This document shows positions 19,438-28,433 of a DNA stretch of 64,000 nucleotides, in pieces (position 1 is the first letter of the stretch; each line of letters begins with the position of its first letter). The position numbers and the translations under genes were made by a program. Origin of the DNA: Mycobacterium heckeshornense (GTDB lineage: Bacteria; Actinomycetota; Actinomycetes; Mycobacteriales; Mycobacteriaceae); NCBI RefSeq assembly GCF_016592155.1, contig NZ_AP024237.1, positions 3,410,001 to 3,474,000 of the forward strand, in the 5' to 3' direction. The notes beneath the pieces were generated by a model that did no database searches, had not been told where the DNA came from, and saw nothing but the letters and a program-made list of their open reading frames with translations.

Positions 19438-19923
19438 TCAGCGCACCCAGCCGCCGACGTGATGGCCGCCTGCGGTCGCAGGGTGGTTGCCGGCGGCGGA
19501 TCGCGCCGCGGCGGCCGCTGCGCGCACCAGCCAGGCGTTCAGCGACAACCCGTCGCGGCGAGCGGCGCCCTCGACAGCCGCACGCAGGCCTTCGGGCAGA
19601 CGCAGGGTGATCCGCCAGGTGCCGCCGCCGTCGTCGACAGCAACGAGCCGCTCTTCGGCGGGCTCGCCGAGCGGGGCGGACACGATGAACTCCGGGTCGC
19701 GGCCGCGCAGCCGGATTTCCACCGAGCGCGGGGCCAGTTCACGGGTGATTTCTTCGGCAGCCTCCGACAGGGCCTCCAGCAGTGCCAGCCGGATGGCGGA
19801 TTCCAGCGGAGCGCTGAGCCGCTCCGCGAGCGCGCGGGCATCCGGACCACCCGCTGCGGCGGCGACATGGAGCTGGGCTCGCACGGCGTCGACGTACGGC
19901 TGCACGTCCATGGGCGTCATCAT
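19438..19923 (-). CDS. Ribbon-helix-helix (HicB/Arc-like) protein
   Basis: A 161-residue protein. The C-terminal part has [20 protein letters not shown] followed by [17 protein letters not shown], a ribbon-helix-helix DNA-binding unit as in HicB-type antitoxins. The N-terminal 100 residues are Ala/Glu-rich and helical without a recognised domain. No toxin partner is adjacent. In the ancestral arrangement the DUF4097 gene followed within about 20 bp, so this protein may have regulated that gene and the dxr operon. Starts at ATG 19923 or the next ATG at 19920. Confidence 0.75.
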   Translation of the reverse strand: MMTPMDVQPYVDAVRAQLHVAAAAGGPDARALAERLSAPLESAIRLALLEALSEAAEEITRELAPRSVEIRLRGRDPEFIVSAPLGEPAEERLVAVDDGGGTWRITLRLPEGLRAAVEGAARRDGLSLNAWLVRAAAAAARSAAGNHPATAGGHHVGGWVR

Positions 19924-19941
19924 GACATCAATATGACATCA
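19923..19941. promoter_or_regulatory. TGACATCA direct repeats at the start of the RHH gene
   Basis: TGACATCA occurs at 19923-19930 and 19934-19941, 11 bp apart (about one helical turn), overlapping the start codon of the ribbon-helix-helix gene. Ribbon-helix-helix repressors typically bind such phased short repeats, so autoregulation is plausible. This is inference from spacing only. Confidence 0.4.
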
Positions 19942-20031
19942 TGGCAAGCGTCAATCTGGTGCGCGAGTGCGGGCGTCGCAGTATGCCACAATGGCGCGCG
20001 ACACCGCCCACACCCAACTGGAGGAGTCGCC

Positions 20032-20286
20032 GTGGTCAGTACTGAGGTCGAGCGCCGCGCCGAGGTCGACACCGCCGAGGTGCCATCCGCGGCGTGGGGG
20101 TGGAGCAAGATCAATCACCGGACCTGGCGCATCACCGGCCTGGCCATCGTCGTGTTTCTGCTGTGCATGCTGCGAGGCAATCACGTCGGCCACATTGAGG
20201 ACTGGTTCTTGGTCGGGTTTGCCGCCGTGACACTGGTTTTCGTTGTCCGCGACTGGTGGGGCCGCCGCCGGGGCTGGATCCGGTAG
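20032..20286 (+). CDS. DUF2631 membrane protein (Rv2876 ortholog)
   Basis: An 84-residue protein with a short polar N-terminus and two hydrophobic helices ([14 protein letters not shown] and [14 protein letters not shown]) followed by a basic tail [10 protein letters not shown]. The GTG at 20032 has GGAGG about 8 nt upstream. Position and size match Rv2876. Function unknown. Convergent with ccdA; the two stops are 3 bp apart. Confidence 0.8.
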   Translation: MVSTEVERRAEVDTAEVPSAAWGWSKINHRTWRITGLAIVVFLLCMLRGNHVGHIEDWFLVGFAAVTLVFVVRDWWGRRRGWIR

Positions 20287-20289
20287 CGC

Positions 20290-21153
20290 TCAGCGCCGCA
20301 GCCGGCGCCAGACAGTTCCGGCCAGCAGCCCGCCGCCGAGCACGGCGAGCGCCATAACCCAGGGCCAGCCGCCATGCTGGTGCACCCATCCGGCGAGCGC
20401 ACCCTGGATGCGGCCGGCGGCGGTGAGCACCGGGTCGCGCGGATTGGTGTGGGCGTGCAACAGGCGCACCTCGTAGAGGCCGTAGTAGCCGACATAGAGG
20501 CCGACCGCGATGAGCAGCGCGCCACCGATCCGGTTGACGAACGGCAGGATTGCCCGGATGCGGTCGGCCACTGCCGAACTCGCGGCTGCGGCGGCCACCG
20601 CCAGCACCCCGACCACCAATGTGAGGCCACAAACATAGGCGAGGTAGACCGACACCCGCGCGAGCACGGAGCCGCTGCGCAACGCCGCCGCCGTGACGGC
20701 CAGGAACGGCCCGATTGTGCACGACAGCGAGGCGATCGCATAGCTGACGCCGTAGCCATACATCGATCCGAGCCGCACGGTGGGCGCCCGTCGCCAACCC
20801 AGCGGTGCCAACATTTTCAGCTCGCGGCCCATCAGCAGCCAAACCCCCAGAGCGACAAGCACACTGCCGATCAGCACGGTCAGATAGGGCATGTATCGTT
20901 GCACCGCGGCCGCCGCAGAAACCGTCAGCGCCCCGAATAGCCCGAACACCGTCAGAAATCCCAGGGCCATGCCCACCGTGGCGACCAGCGCGCGACCCAG
21001 CGACGCCATCGGCGTGCCCGCAGCCGAGGATTCGCCACCCTCGCCGCGCACCACCAGCACCAGGTAGGCGGGCAGCATCGCGAAGCCACACGGGTTCAGC
21101 GCTGCCACCAACCCGGCGGCGAAGGCCAAGCTGACAAGGCCTTGGCTCACCAA
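20290..21153 (-). CDS. ccdA: Cytochrome c biogenesis / thiol-disulfide transporter CcdA
   Basis: A 287-residue DsbD-type membrane protein with about six hydrophobic segments and an extra C-terminal one. The two redox Cys are in LNPCGFAMLPAYL and SLSCTIGPFLAV. It moves electrons from cytosolic thioredoxin to extracytoplasmic thiol proteins. The gene for the thioredoxin-like partner is 9 bp upstream, as in Rv2877c-Rv2878c. Confidence 0.92.
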   Translation of the reverse strand: MVSQGLVSLAFAAGLVAALNPCGFAMLPAYLVLVVRGEGGESSAAGTPMASLGRALVATVGMALGFLTVFGLFGALTVSAAAAVQRYMPYLTVLIGSVLVALGVWLLMGRELKMLAPLGWRRAPTVRLGSMYGYGVSYAIASLSCTIGPFLAVTAAALRSGSVLARVSVYLAYVCGLTLVVGVLAVAAAAASSAVADRIRAILPFVNRIGGALLIAVGLYVGYYGLYEVRLLHAHTNPRDPVLTAAGRIQGALAGWVHQHGGWPWVMALAVLGGGLLAGTVWRRLRR

Positions 21154-21162
21154 TAACGCCCG

Positions 21163-21672
21163 CTACCGCGTCAGTGCGGCCACCCGGTCGGACAACTCCT
21201 GCTGTGGCATGGCCGCCGTGGGGTTGTTGACGAAGGTGGAGGAACCGTCCGCCCTATAGAAGACATACGCCGGCTGCCACGGCACGTTGTAGCGCGCCCA
21301 GATCGCGCCGTCGGCGTCATTGAGGTTGGTGAAGTTCAGGTTGTATTTGGCGACGAAGTCCTGCATCGCCCCCACATCAGAGCGGGCCGCCACGCCCACA
21401 AACGTGACCGCCGGGTTGGCGGCCGCCACGTGGCTGACGCCGGGAGCTTCGGCGTTGCAGAACGGGCACCAGGGCGTCCAGAACCACAGCACGGCCGGCT
21501 TGCCCCGCAGGCTGGCCCCGGTGAAGGGGGCTCCGCTGAGGGTGGTGGCGGTGAAGTTCAACCGATCGTCGTCTGCCCTGGCGCGCGGTGCGACGCCCAA
21601 CCCGAACGCCAGCGCGGCGGCGATGACACCGACGACCAACCCTTTGATCAAGACCGGACATTGAATTCTCAT
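21163..21672 (-). CDS. mpt53: Secreted thioredoxin-fold protein, Mpt53-like
   Basis: A 169-residue protein with a signal peptide (residues 1-33, core GLVVGVIAAALAFGLGV) and a thioredoxin fold with active site WTPWCPFCNAE. In M. tuberculosis Mpt53 (Rv2878c) is a secreted oxidase of extracytoplasmic thiols. The pairing with ccdA suggests redox recycling. ATG start. Confidence 0.9.
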   Translation of the reverse strand: MRIQCPVLIKGLVVGVIAAALAFGLGVAPRARADDDRLNFTATTLSGAPFTGASLRGKPAVLWFWTPWCPFCNAEAPGVSHVAAANPAVTFVGVAARSDVGAMQDFVAKYNLNFTNLNDADGAIWARYNVPWQPAYVFYRADGSSTFVNNPTAAMPQQELSDRVAALTR

Positions 21673-21783
21673 GGCAGACCTCTACTTTCATGCGCTGCTG
21701 CTGCCTTAACCACGCAAAGCTGGCCTGGTTTGTTCAAAAATTCGCCGATAATCCCGCTCGCTGTCACGACGTTTCGTCCCTGT

Positions 21784-22869
21784 TCAGCCGCCGGCGGCCA
21801 ATTGGCCGCAGGCGGCACTGATTTCGCGACCTCGGGTGTCGCGTACGGTGCAGGAGATGCCCGTCCTGCGCACCCGGCGCACGAATTCGCGCTGCGCAGC
21901 CTTGGGGCTGGCGTCCCACTGGCTGCCCGGCGTCGGGTTGAGCGGAATCACATTCACGTGGGCCCGCCGTCCGAGCGCCCCACGCAGCCGCTCGCTCAGC
22001 AAATCCGCGCGCCAGGGTTGGTCGTTGACGTCGCGGATCAGCGCATATTCGATTGACACCCGCCGCCCGGTTACCTCGGCGTAGTACCGGGCGGCGCCGA
22101 GCGCCTCGCCGACGTTCCACCGCGTGTTGACCGGAACCAGCGTGTCGCGCAGCTCGTCGTCGGGAGCGTGCAGGGACAGCGCCAATGTCACGGCGAGGCG
22201 TTCGTCGGCGAGTTTGCGGATCGCCGGTGCGACGCCCACCGTCGACACCGTCACCGACCGCGCCGAGATCCCGAAACCGGAGGGCTCGATGATGCGGCGC
22301 ACCGCGGCAACCACCCGCGCGTAGTTGGCCAGTGGCTCGCCCATGCCCATGAACACCACGTTGGACAACCGGTCCCCGAAGTCGTCGCGCAGCGCCGCGG
22401 CCGCGGCACGGACCTGTTCGAGGATTTCGGCGGTCGACAGGTTGCGGGTCAGGCCGGCCTGCCCGGTCGCGCAGAACGGGCACGCCATCCCGCAGCCGGC
22501 CTGCGAGGAGATGCAGACCGTATTGCGCTGCGGGTAACGCATCAGCACCGACTCGAATGTGGTGCCGTCGCCGGCGCGCCACAACGTCTTGCGGGTCTGG
22601 CCGGCATCACACGCGAGGACACGAACGGCGGTCAGCAGCTTCGGGAACATGGCGGCGGCCACCCGGTCGCGAACCGCTGCCGGCAGATCGGTCATCTGGT
22701 GCGGGTCGGCGGTCAGCCGGCCGAAGTACTGGTGCGCAAGCTGGTTGGCGCGAAACGCGGGCAGGCCCAGTGCCTCGACCGCGGCGATGCGCCCGGCCGC
22801 GTCGAAATCGGCCAGGTGCTGCGGCGGCACCTTGCGCCGGGGAGCCTCGAACACCAACTGTTGAGCCAT
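21784..22869 (-). CDS. rlmN: 23S rRNA/tRNA adenine-C2 methyltransferase RlmN
   Basis: A 361-residue radical SAM enzyme. The cluster motif CxxxCxxC is in [15 protein letters not shown]; the methyl-carrying Cys is near the C-terminus ([17 protein letters not shown]); [11 protein letters not shown] is the GGE-like SAM motif. It methylates A2503 of 23S rRNA and A37 of some tRNAs. In M. tuberculosis the region is annotated as Rv2879c and Rv2880c; here it is one intact gene. Confidence 0.95.
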   Translation of the reverse strand: MAQQLVFEAPRRKVPPQHLADFDAAGRIAAVEALGLPAFRANQLAHQYFGRLTADPHQMTDLPAAVRDRVAAAMFPKLLTAVRVLACDAGQTRKTLWRAGDGTTFESVLMRYPQRNTVCISSQAGCGMACPFCATGQAGLTRNLSTAEILEQVRAAAAALRDDFGDRLSNVVFMGMGEPLANYARVVAAVRRIIEPSGFGISARSVTVSTVGVAPAIRKLADERLAVTLALSLHAPDDELRDTLVPVNTRWNVGEALGAARYYAEVTGRRVSIEYALIRDVNDQPWRADLLSERLRGALGRRAHVNVIPLNPTPGSQWDASPKAAQREFVRRVRRTGISCTVRDTRGREISAACGQLAAGG

Positions 22870-22891
22870 GACGAGTCCAGTATCGGCGCGG

Positions 22892-23803
22892 CTAGGGCAG
22901 CAGCGTCAGCACGATCCAGGCCGCCACCGCTGAGGGCAGGAACCCGTCGAACCGATCCAGGATCCCGCCGTGACCGGGTAGCAGGCTGCCCATGTCCTTG
23001 ATGCCGAGGTCACGTTTCACCTGGGATTCCACCAGGTCGCCCAGCGTGGCCGTGACCACGAGGACCAGCCCCAGCACCAACCCCGTCCACCACGGCTTCC
23101 CGGTCAGATAGACCACGCTCACCGTGGTCACCGCCATCCCGAGGACCAGTGAGCCAGCCAGGCCTTCCCACGTTTTCTTCGGGCTGATGGCCGGCACCAT
23201 CGGGTGCCTGCCGAACAGCACGCCCGCCGCGTACCCGCCGACGTCGGAGGCGACGACACCGACCGCCAGCGAAAATGCCCGCCCGGCGCCGTCGTGCTGG
23301 TAAACGAGCAGAGCAGCAAACGAGGCGAACAGCGGAACCCAGGCGGCCAGCAACACGGTCGCCGACACGTCGCGCAGGTAATTCGCCGGGGCCGCATCGG
23401 GGCCGGGCGCCGTCGTGCGGCCGTGGCGGGTCAGCAACCGCCACATCATGCAGACCACCACCGTTCCGCCGAAGCCGGCCAGAACGCCGCGTGTGCCGAA
23501 CGGCCAGCTCAGCCACAGCGTGGCCTGGCCGCCAACGACCAGCGGAACCAGCGGTAACACGTATCCGGCGACCCGCAGCTGCCGCGCCACCTCGAGCGTG
23601 CCCAGCAGCACACCGGCCGCGAGTATGCCGACGAACGCGTACCGGGCCCACACCAGGCTGGCGACCACACCGCCACCCAAAAGAACGCCCACGAGGATCG
23701 CGATGGGCAGATTGCGGCCGGCCCGAGAGGTCGTCTGCGCTGGCGGCGGCGCCGGCTCCTGGCGCGGACTGCCTGCACCTGTATCAGTGTCTGCCACGGA
23801 CAT
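22892..23803 (-). CDS. cdsA: Phosphatidate cytidylyltransferase
   Basis: A 303-residue membrane enzyme making CDP-diacylglycerol for phosphatidylinositol, cardiolipin and PE synthesis. It has about eight hydrophobic segments and the signature [18 protein letters not shown] followed by LDRFDG near the C-terminus. The N-terminal 35 residues are polar and Pro-rich. It follows frr by 17 bp in the pyrH-frr-cdsA-rlmN order usual in actinobacteria. Confidence 0.95.
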   Translation of the reverse strand: MSVADTDTGAGSPRQEPAPPPAQTTSRAGRNLPIAILVGVLLGGGVVASLVWARYAFVGILAAGVLLGTLEVARQLRVAGYVLPLVPLVVGGQATLWLSWPFGTRGVLAGFGGTVVVCMMWRLLTRHGRTTAPGPDAAPANYLRDVSATVLLAAWVPLFASFAALLVYQHDGAGRAFSLAVGVVASDVGGYAAGVLFGRHPMVPAISPKKTWEGLAGSLVLGMAVTTVSVVYLTGKPWWTGLVLGLVLVVTATLGDLVESQVKRDLGIKDMGSLLPGHGGILDRFDGFLPSAVAAWIVLTLLP

Positions 23804-23820
23804 GGTTTGCTGCTCGGCCG

Positions 23821-24378
23821 CTAGACCTCCAGCAGCTCGCCTTCCTTGTGTTTGACCAGTTCATCGATCTGGTTGACGTACTGGTGCGTCGTCTTCTCCA
23901 GGTCTTTCTCGGCTCGACCGACTTCGTCTTCGCCGGCCTCCCCGTCCTTGCGGATACGGTGCAGCTCCTCCATTGCCTTGCGACGGATGTTGCGCACCGA
24001 GACCCGCGCTTCTTCACCTTTGTGCCGTGCTTGTTTGACGAGGTCGCGGCGGCGTTCCTCGGTCAGCTGCGGCACGGCCACCCGGATCAGGGTGCCGTCG
24101 TTGGTGGGGTTCACGCCCAGGTCGGAGTTCCTGATGGCGGTCTCGATGGCATGAAGCTGGTTGGCCTCGTACGGCTTGATGACAACGAGCCGGGCCTCGG
24201 GCACGTTGATGCTGGCCAACTGGGTAATCGGGGTGGGCGCACCGTAGTAGTCGATGACGATCTTGGAAAACATGCCGGGATTGGCCCGGCCGGTCCGGAT
24301 GGTTGCCAGATCGTCGCGGGCCACCGAAACGGCTTTTTCCATTCTCTCCTCGGCGTCCAGAAGAACCTCGTCGATCAT
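23821..24378 (-). CDS. frr: Ribosome recycling factor
   Basis: A 185-residue RRF of normal length that splits post-termination ribosomes together with EF-G. The N-terminal [17 protein letters not shown] and the central [18 protein letters not shown] are diagnostic. It lies 18 bp after pyrH on the same strand. Confidence 0.97.
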   Translation of the reverse strand: MIDEVLLDAEERMEKAVSVARDDLATIRTGRANPGMFSKIVIDYYGAPTPITQLASINVPEARLVVIKPYEANQLHAIETAIRNSDLGVNPTNDGTLIRVAVPQLTEERRRDLVKQARHKGEEARVSVRNIRRKAMEELHRIRKDGEAGEDEVGRAEKDLEKTTHQYVNQIDELVKHKEGELLEV

Positions 24379-24396
24379 CTCCGCCGCTCCTCCTCG

Positions 24397-25176
24397 TCAG
24401 GTGGTGACCAGCGTTCCGATCTTCTCACCCGCGACCGCACGGGCGATATTGCCGTCGGTCAGCAGGTTGAACACCAGGATCGGCATGCCGTTGTCCATGC
24501 ACAGGCTGAACGCGGTGGCGTCGGCCACTCGCAGTCCGCGGTCGATGACCTCGCGGTGACTGATCACGGTGAGCAGTTCGGCGTTGGGGTTGACCCGTGG
24601 ATCCTCGGCGAACACTCCGTCGACCGCTTTGGCCATCAGCACCACGTCCGCGCCAATCTCCAGCGCTCGCTGGGCGGCCGTGGTGTCGGTGGAAAAGTAA
24701 GGCAACCCCATGCCGGCGCCGAAGATCACCACTCGCCCCTTCTCCAGGTGACGGCGTGCCCGCAGCGGGATGTACGGCTCGGCGACCTGCCCCATGGTGA
24801 TGGCGGTCTGAACGCGGGTGACAATGCCTTCTTTTTCCAGAAAGTCTTGCAGTGCAAGGCTATTCATTACAGTGCCCAGCATCCCCATGTAGTCGGAGCG
24901 GGTGCGTTCCATGCCCCGCTGCTGCAGCTGGGCGCCGCGGAAGAAGTTGCCGCCACCGATGACCACTGCGACCTGCACGCCATGGCGGACCACCTCGGCG
25001 ATCTGGCGAGCCACCTGCGCCACCACGTCAGGATCGAGGCCGACTTGCCCGCCGCCGAACATCTCGCCACCGAGCTTGAGCAGCACGCGCGAGTACTTGG
25101 GCCGGTTCGACAGGTCGCCGCCCTCCGGTGGGACTGCCTGTATGCCGTTGGTGCCCGTCGGTTGCGGCTCGATCAT
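24397..25176 (-). CDS. pyrH: Uridylate kinase
   Basis: A 259-residue UMP kinase of the amino-acid-kinase fold: [16 protein letters not shown] at the N-terminus, [14 protein letters not shown], and FFSTDT-like [15 protein letters not shown]. It phosphorylates UMP to UDP. ATG 25176 gives the known mycobacterial N-terminus (MIEPQPTG); the open frame extends upstream to 25335 without support. Confidence 0.95.
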   Translation of the reverse strand: MIEPQPTGTNGIQAVPPEGGDLSNRPKYSRVLLKLGGEMFGGGQVGLDPDVVAQVARQIAEVVRHGVQVAVVIGGGNFFRGAQLQQRGMERTRSDYMGMLGTVMNSLALQDFLEKEGIVTRVQTAITMGQVAEPYIPLRARRHLEKGRVVIFGAGMGLPYFSTDTTAAQRALEIGADVVLMAKAVDGVFAEDPRVNPNAELLTVISHREVIDRGLRVADATAFSLCMDNGMPILVFNLLTDGNIARAVAGEKIGTLVTT

Positions 25177-25659
25177 CAGACTCCTCGTACCAGAGCGCCA
25201 TCCCGGCGACCACACCCAGGACGGCAACCCGATCCTCCCGTATGGCCGTTCCCCGGGAGGTAATTGTGCGCCGAACGTGAAACCAGGGCGAAAATTGTGC
25301 CGATATTTCGCGGTGGCTGCACGCTCGCCGTCCAACTTAATACCCGTGGGCTGTGCCGTTGGCCCGGCGAAGCAGCGCCGACGCGGTCAGGGCCGCCCGG
25401 TCGAGGACGTGGCGAGTGTCGCGCACGACTTCGCGCGGCGGCCACCGGCAGCCACGTCCCCGCTATCACTGGCGTCCGACGACCCAGCGGGCGCAACAGC
25501 GAGCAAACTCACGGTCGAAGGCAGATACAAACGGGGACAAAAGCTTTGACCGCATCGGGTGAATAGGGCCCAAGAACGGCGGCCACCTCGCCGAGAGCCG
25601 CTGCGCAACAGCCCGACCGGCACCTGAACGCGCCGTCGGCCTACACCGCCTCGGCACAT
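25177..25659. other. Intergenic stretch without a supported gene
   Basis: Between pyrH and the CsbD promoter I see no reading frame with a ribosome-binding site or family resemblance. The genes found here in M. tuberculosis (Rv2884-Rv2887) are absent. It should hold the pyrH promoter on the minus strand. Confidence 0.5.
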
Positions 25660-25685
25660 GTTTGAGTCCCCGGCGACGCGGGAAT
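25660..25685 (+). promoter_or_regulatory. Candidate SigF promoter for the CsbD gene
   Basis: GTTT (25660-25663), 16-bp spacer, GGGAAT (25680-25685) fits the mycobacterial SigF consensus GTTT-N15-17-GGGTAT with one mismatch. It lies about 80 bp upstream of the csbD start. Stress control of CsbD proteins by alternative sigma factors is known in other Gram-positive bacteria. Confidence 0.45.
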
Positions 25686-25766
25686 GCGGCCCTTGCGGCG
25701 GGGAAATCCATGAGCTCAACGACATGGCCTCGCGGTGCCGATTAGCAGCCAACGAGGAGGAAATCC

Positions 25767-26009
25767 ATGGCGGAAGAAAACCGGAGCGGACCCGCAGAAG
25801 CCGTGAAGGGCGTCGTCGAAGACGTCAAGGGCAAGGCCAAGGAAGCGGTGGGGAACCTGGCCGGCCAAGACGAGCTGGCCCGTGAGGGCAAGGCCCAGCA
25901 GGAAAAGGCCCAAGCGCAGCGCGACGCCGCGAAGAAGGAAGCCGAAGCCGAGGCGGCCCGCGGCGGCGCGGAGGCTGCGGAGAAAAAGCAGCAAGCCCAC
26001 CAGGATTAA
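25767..26009 (+). CDS. CsbD-family stress protein
   Basis: An 80-residue, highly charged, Cys-free helical protein. EAVKGVVEDVKGKAKEAVGN is the CsbD motif; the C-terminal half is a Lys/Glu/Ala/Gln-rich helix. Members are small general-stress proteins of unknown biochemical role. AGGAGG about 8 nt upstream supports ATG 25767. A strong terminator follows. Confidence 0.85.
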   Translation: MAEENRSGPAEAVKGVVEDVKGKAKEAVGNLAGQDELAREGKAQQEKAQAQRDAAKKEAEAEAARGGAEAAEKKQQAHQD

Positions 26010-26021
26010 CCCGGTAGAAAA

Positions 26022-26058
26022 GACGGGCCCGGTCCCTGACAAAGGGACCGGGCCCGTC
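26022..26058 (+). terminator. Strong hairpin terminator after csbD
   Basis: A 16-bp perfect stem: GACGGGCCCGGTCCCT (26022-26037) pairs with 26043-26058 around a GACAA loop, 12 bp after the csbD stop. No T-run, as is usual in mycobacteria. Confidence 0.8.
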
Positions 26059-26305
26059 GGCTGCGCGGCGGCTCGCTGACGCGCCGCTCCCCCGATGTGG
26101 CAAAGGTCACCGTGTCGGTTCATCACCGGTTCACGATCGCCATGTTCAATCGGTTGGTGCCGGATCATCCCACCGGCGCGGGCGCAAAAGGTCAGCTAGG
26201 CGACAAGCGGCCTTTTCGGCGGTGCGGCCGCGCTCAGTTTTCACGCAAACTCGGTCGTTCAACCAACGATGGCGTGTCGTAGCGATGAGATATGCGGGGA
26301 TCATC

Positions 26306-26833
26306 ATGGACACACCAACGCGTTTGCTGCGCTGTGACGACGGCGGCGTACAGTCCGCGCGGACGCCGCTCACCGCGGGGTGGTCTGACCACCTGGGCTG
26401 GTTCAGTTTCTGTGCCGACGGCCGCTGGGTGTGGTCACCGCAGGTCGAGCAAATGCATGGGTATCCTCCCGGGACCGTTATTCCAACCACGGAATTGGTG
26501 CTGTCCCATGTTCATCCCGACGATTTCGCGCAGGTGGCCGACACTCTGCACGCGCTGCAGCGCACACCGCGTCCGTTCGGCTCGCAGCACCGGATCGTCG
26601 ACGTCCGCCACCGCGTCCATGACGTGGTGGTCAGCGGGGCACCGTTCTACGACGAACGCGGATCGCTTCAAGGCATACACGGCTCGTATGTCGACATGAC
26701 ACCGGCGACAGACGGTTTCGGAGCTGGCAACCGATCCGAATACGCCCGGATGGCGGCACGCCTTCGTGTGGTGTCCAGAGACGGCCATACCGACGAGCAG
26801 CGGCAACGGGTTCGCGCGGCCACGCGCTGCTGA
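26306..26833 (+). CDS. PAS-domain protein lacking an output domain
   Basis: A 175-residue protein with a PAS_3-type fold at about residues 30-135 (FSFCADGRWVWSPQVEQMHG, then LSHVHPDDFAQVADTL and SLQGIHGSYVDMT). Mycobacterial proteins with this PAS usually continue into an ANTAR RNA-binding domain; here the chain ends 40 residues later in a basic tail (DEQRQRVRAATRC) with no ANTAR helices. It may be a truncated regulator or a stand-alone sensor. GGGGA is 5 nt before ATG 26306. Confidence 0.65.
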   Translation: MDTPTRLLRCDDGGVQSARTPLTAGWSDHLGWFSFCADGRWVWSPQVEQMHGYPPGTVIPTTELVLSHVHPDDFAQVADTLHALQRTPRPFGSQHRIVDVRHRVHDVVVSGAPFYDERGSLQGIHGSYVDMTPATDGFGAGNRSEYARMAARLRVVSRDGHTDEQRQRVRAATRC

Positions 26834-27036
26834 GCCGCCGGCAGTTTCGCTGCCCCTGTGCGACCGCTTGCCGATGCCGCGACACGGTGTGCTTGGCGGA
26901 CTGGTTCGCCAAGGCCCCGAGATTGCCGCTTGTCGGCGCGAAATCCTTATCCGCCGCAAGCGGGTTCGTGATCACTGAACCACCGGACCGCGGCGCAGCC
27001 CAGGGCTGCGCCGCCGAGCCATCACGCAAGACGCAA

Positions 27037-27064
27037 CCTCCCCGCGTCGATTGACGCGGGGAGG
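27037..27064 (-). terminator. Hairpin terminator of the MPT63-like gene
   Basis: CCTCCCCGCGTC (27037-27048) pairs perfectly with 27053-27064 around a GATT loop, 13 bp beyond the stop of the minus-strand gene. Confidence 0.75.
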
Positions 27065-27077
27065 CGCCTTCAGCCGG

Positions 27078-27563
27078 TTATGTGTTGGTGGTCCAGATCA
27101 GCACGTCTTCGACTCCGTCGTTGTAGACGACGCCATCCGGCGGAGCGCCGGTCACGTCGAAGTAGATCTTCCCGCTGGCCTGCTGGCCCTGCGCGAGCGG
27201 CGCATCGGATAGGCCGTTTGGTGCCGGCTGCGGCGGAATGATCACCCGGTAGTTCTGACCGTTGCCTGCCCGGGCGTTGAAGTCTGCGACCAGCGGGGTG
27301 ACGGTGCCGCTTTGCGCCACCGCGGTCACGTCGGCCTGCCAGATCTTCCCAGCGGGGGTGTAGCCCGGGATCACCACGTTGCTCGGTTGCAGGTTGCTGA
27401 CCGTATAGGCGGTGACCAGCGGTCCATCCACCAACTGTTCGGTCGTGCCAAATCGCTGGATCGTCGGGTTGACGGCAGAAGCCGTTGCAGCAGTGAATAC
27501 TGTGGCGGTCGATATTGCGGCAGCGCCGATTGCCGCCTTCAGGGCGGTCCTGGTGAACTTCAC
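27078..27563 (-). CDS. Secreted MPT63-like protein (DUF1942)
   Basis: A 161-residue secreted protein. The signal peptide (about residues 1-30, AAIGAAAISTATVFTAATAS) is followed by a beta-sandwich domain of the MPT63/DUF1942 family (VTAYTVSNLQPSN, IWQADVTAVAQSGTVTPLV, GKIYFDVTG). MPT63 is an abundant mycobacterial culture-filtrate antigen with unknown activity. The GTG at 27563 has AGGAG 6 nt upstream. Confidence 0.85.
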   Translation of the reverse strand: MKFTRTALKAAIGAAAISTATVFTAATASAVNPTIQRFGTTEQLVDGPLVTAYTVSNLQPSNVVIPGYTPAGKIWQADVTAVAQSGTVTPLVADFNARAGNGQNYRVIIPPQPAPNGLSDAPLAQGQQASGKIYFDVTGAPPDGVVYNDGVEDVLIWTTNT

Positions 27564-28433
27564 GCTATCTCCTCTCGATGGAGCCCAGCCTTTTGTTCGG
27601 GTTGTGAACGCGCTCAGGGCGAGGGCCACCGCGCGCTCAACTGTCCATAACCGGTCCGCAGCATCCTCAAACACCGACGGTCGAGGTTCCGTGCCAAACA
27701 GATCTCCGCGGTAAGCGCCCCGGCGTGGTCTCCGGACAAACGGTGATCACTCCCCAAAGCCGCCGCCGGGAGACGCGACCGTCACCGGTGCACCGGAACC
27801 TCCGCCGAGCCGACTGGCTGCGAAGTCCGCTCCCTTGTCGATGACGCCACCGTCTTGGGCGTATGCGTCGTGCGCGGCGAAATTCATCCCGTCAGAGCAC
27901 ACCGGATCCTCGGGAGCGCACACCTTTATGGTCTTGCCCTGAAACGCCGGGCCGATGACGACGGGCGGTTGGCCGAGGAAGTTCATGGCCCGCACGTTCG
28001 GCATGCCGAACAAGACGACCGCGGCGACGTGGTCAGCCACGCTGGGCGCCAGCGGTTTCGGCACGGTCGCCGGATCGACGCCATCGGGCACAGCCGGCGA
28101 GGTGGTGAAGCCCATCACCGCGGCGCCTTGGGAATAACCGCTGAGCACCATCTTGGTCTGCGGGCAGTTCGCCGCCATGGAGACAACGTGGGCGCCGGCG
28201 TCTCTGATGCCGTCGAGACCCGATGTGGCCCAATCGTCGCTGGCGGGGTAGTTGACCGGGTACACGTCGAGCGGCCTTCCGACACGGGAATTGAGAGCGT
28301 TGACGAAGGCCTCGCCGGTGGGACCGAGACCAGGAGGCTCGCCGGTGCCGCGGGCGAATACCACTTGTGTATCGGGGCATGGCTGTGCCGACGCGGATGG
28401 AGCGGACACAGCGGAAAGGGCGTATGCGCTAAG

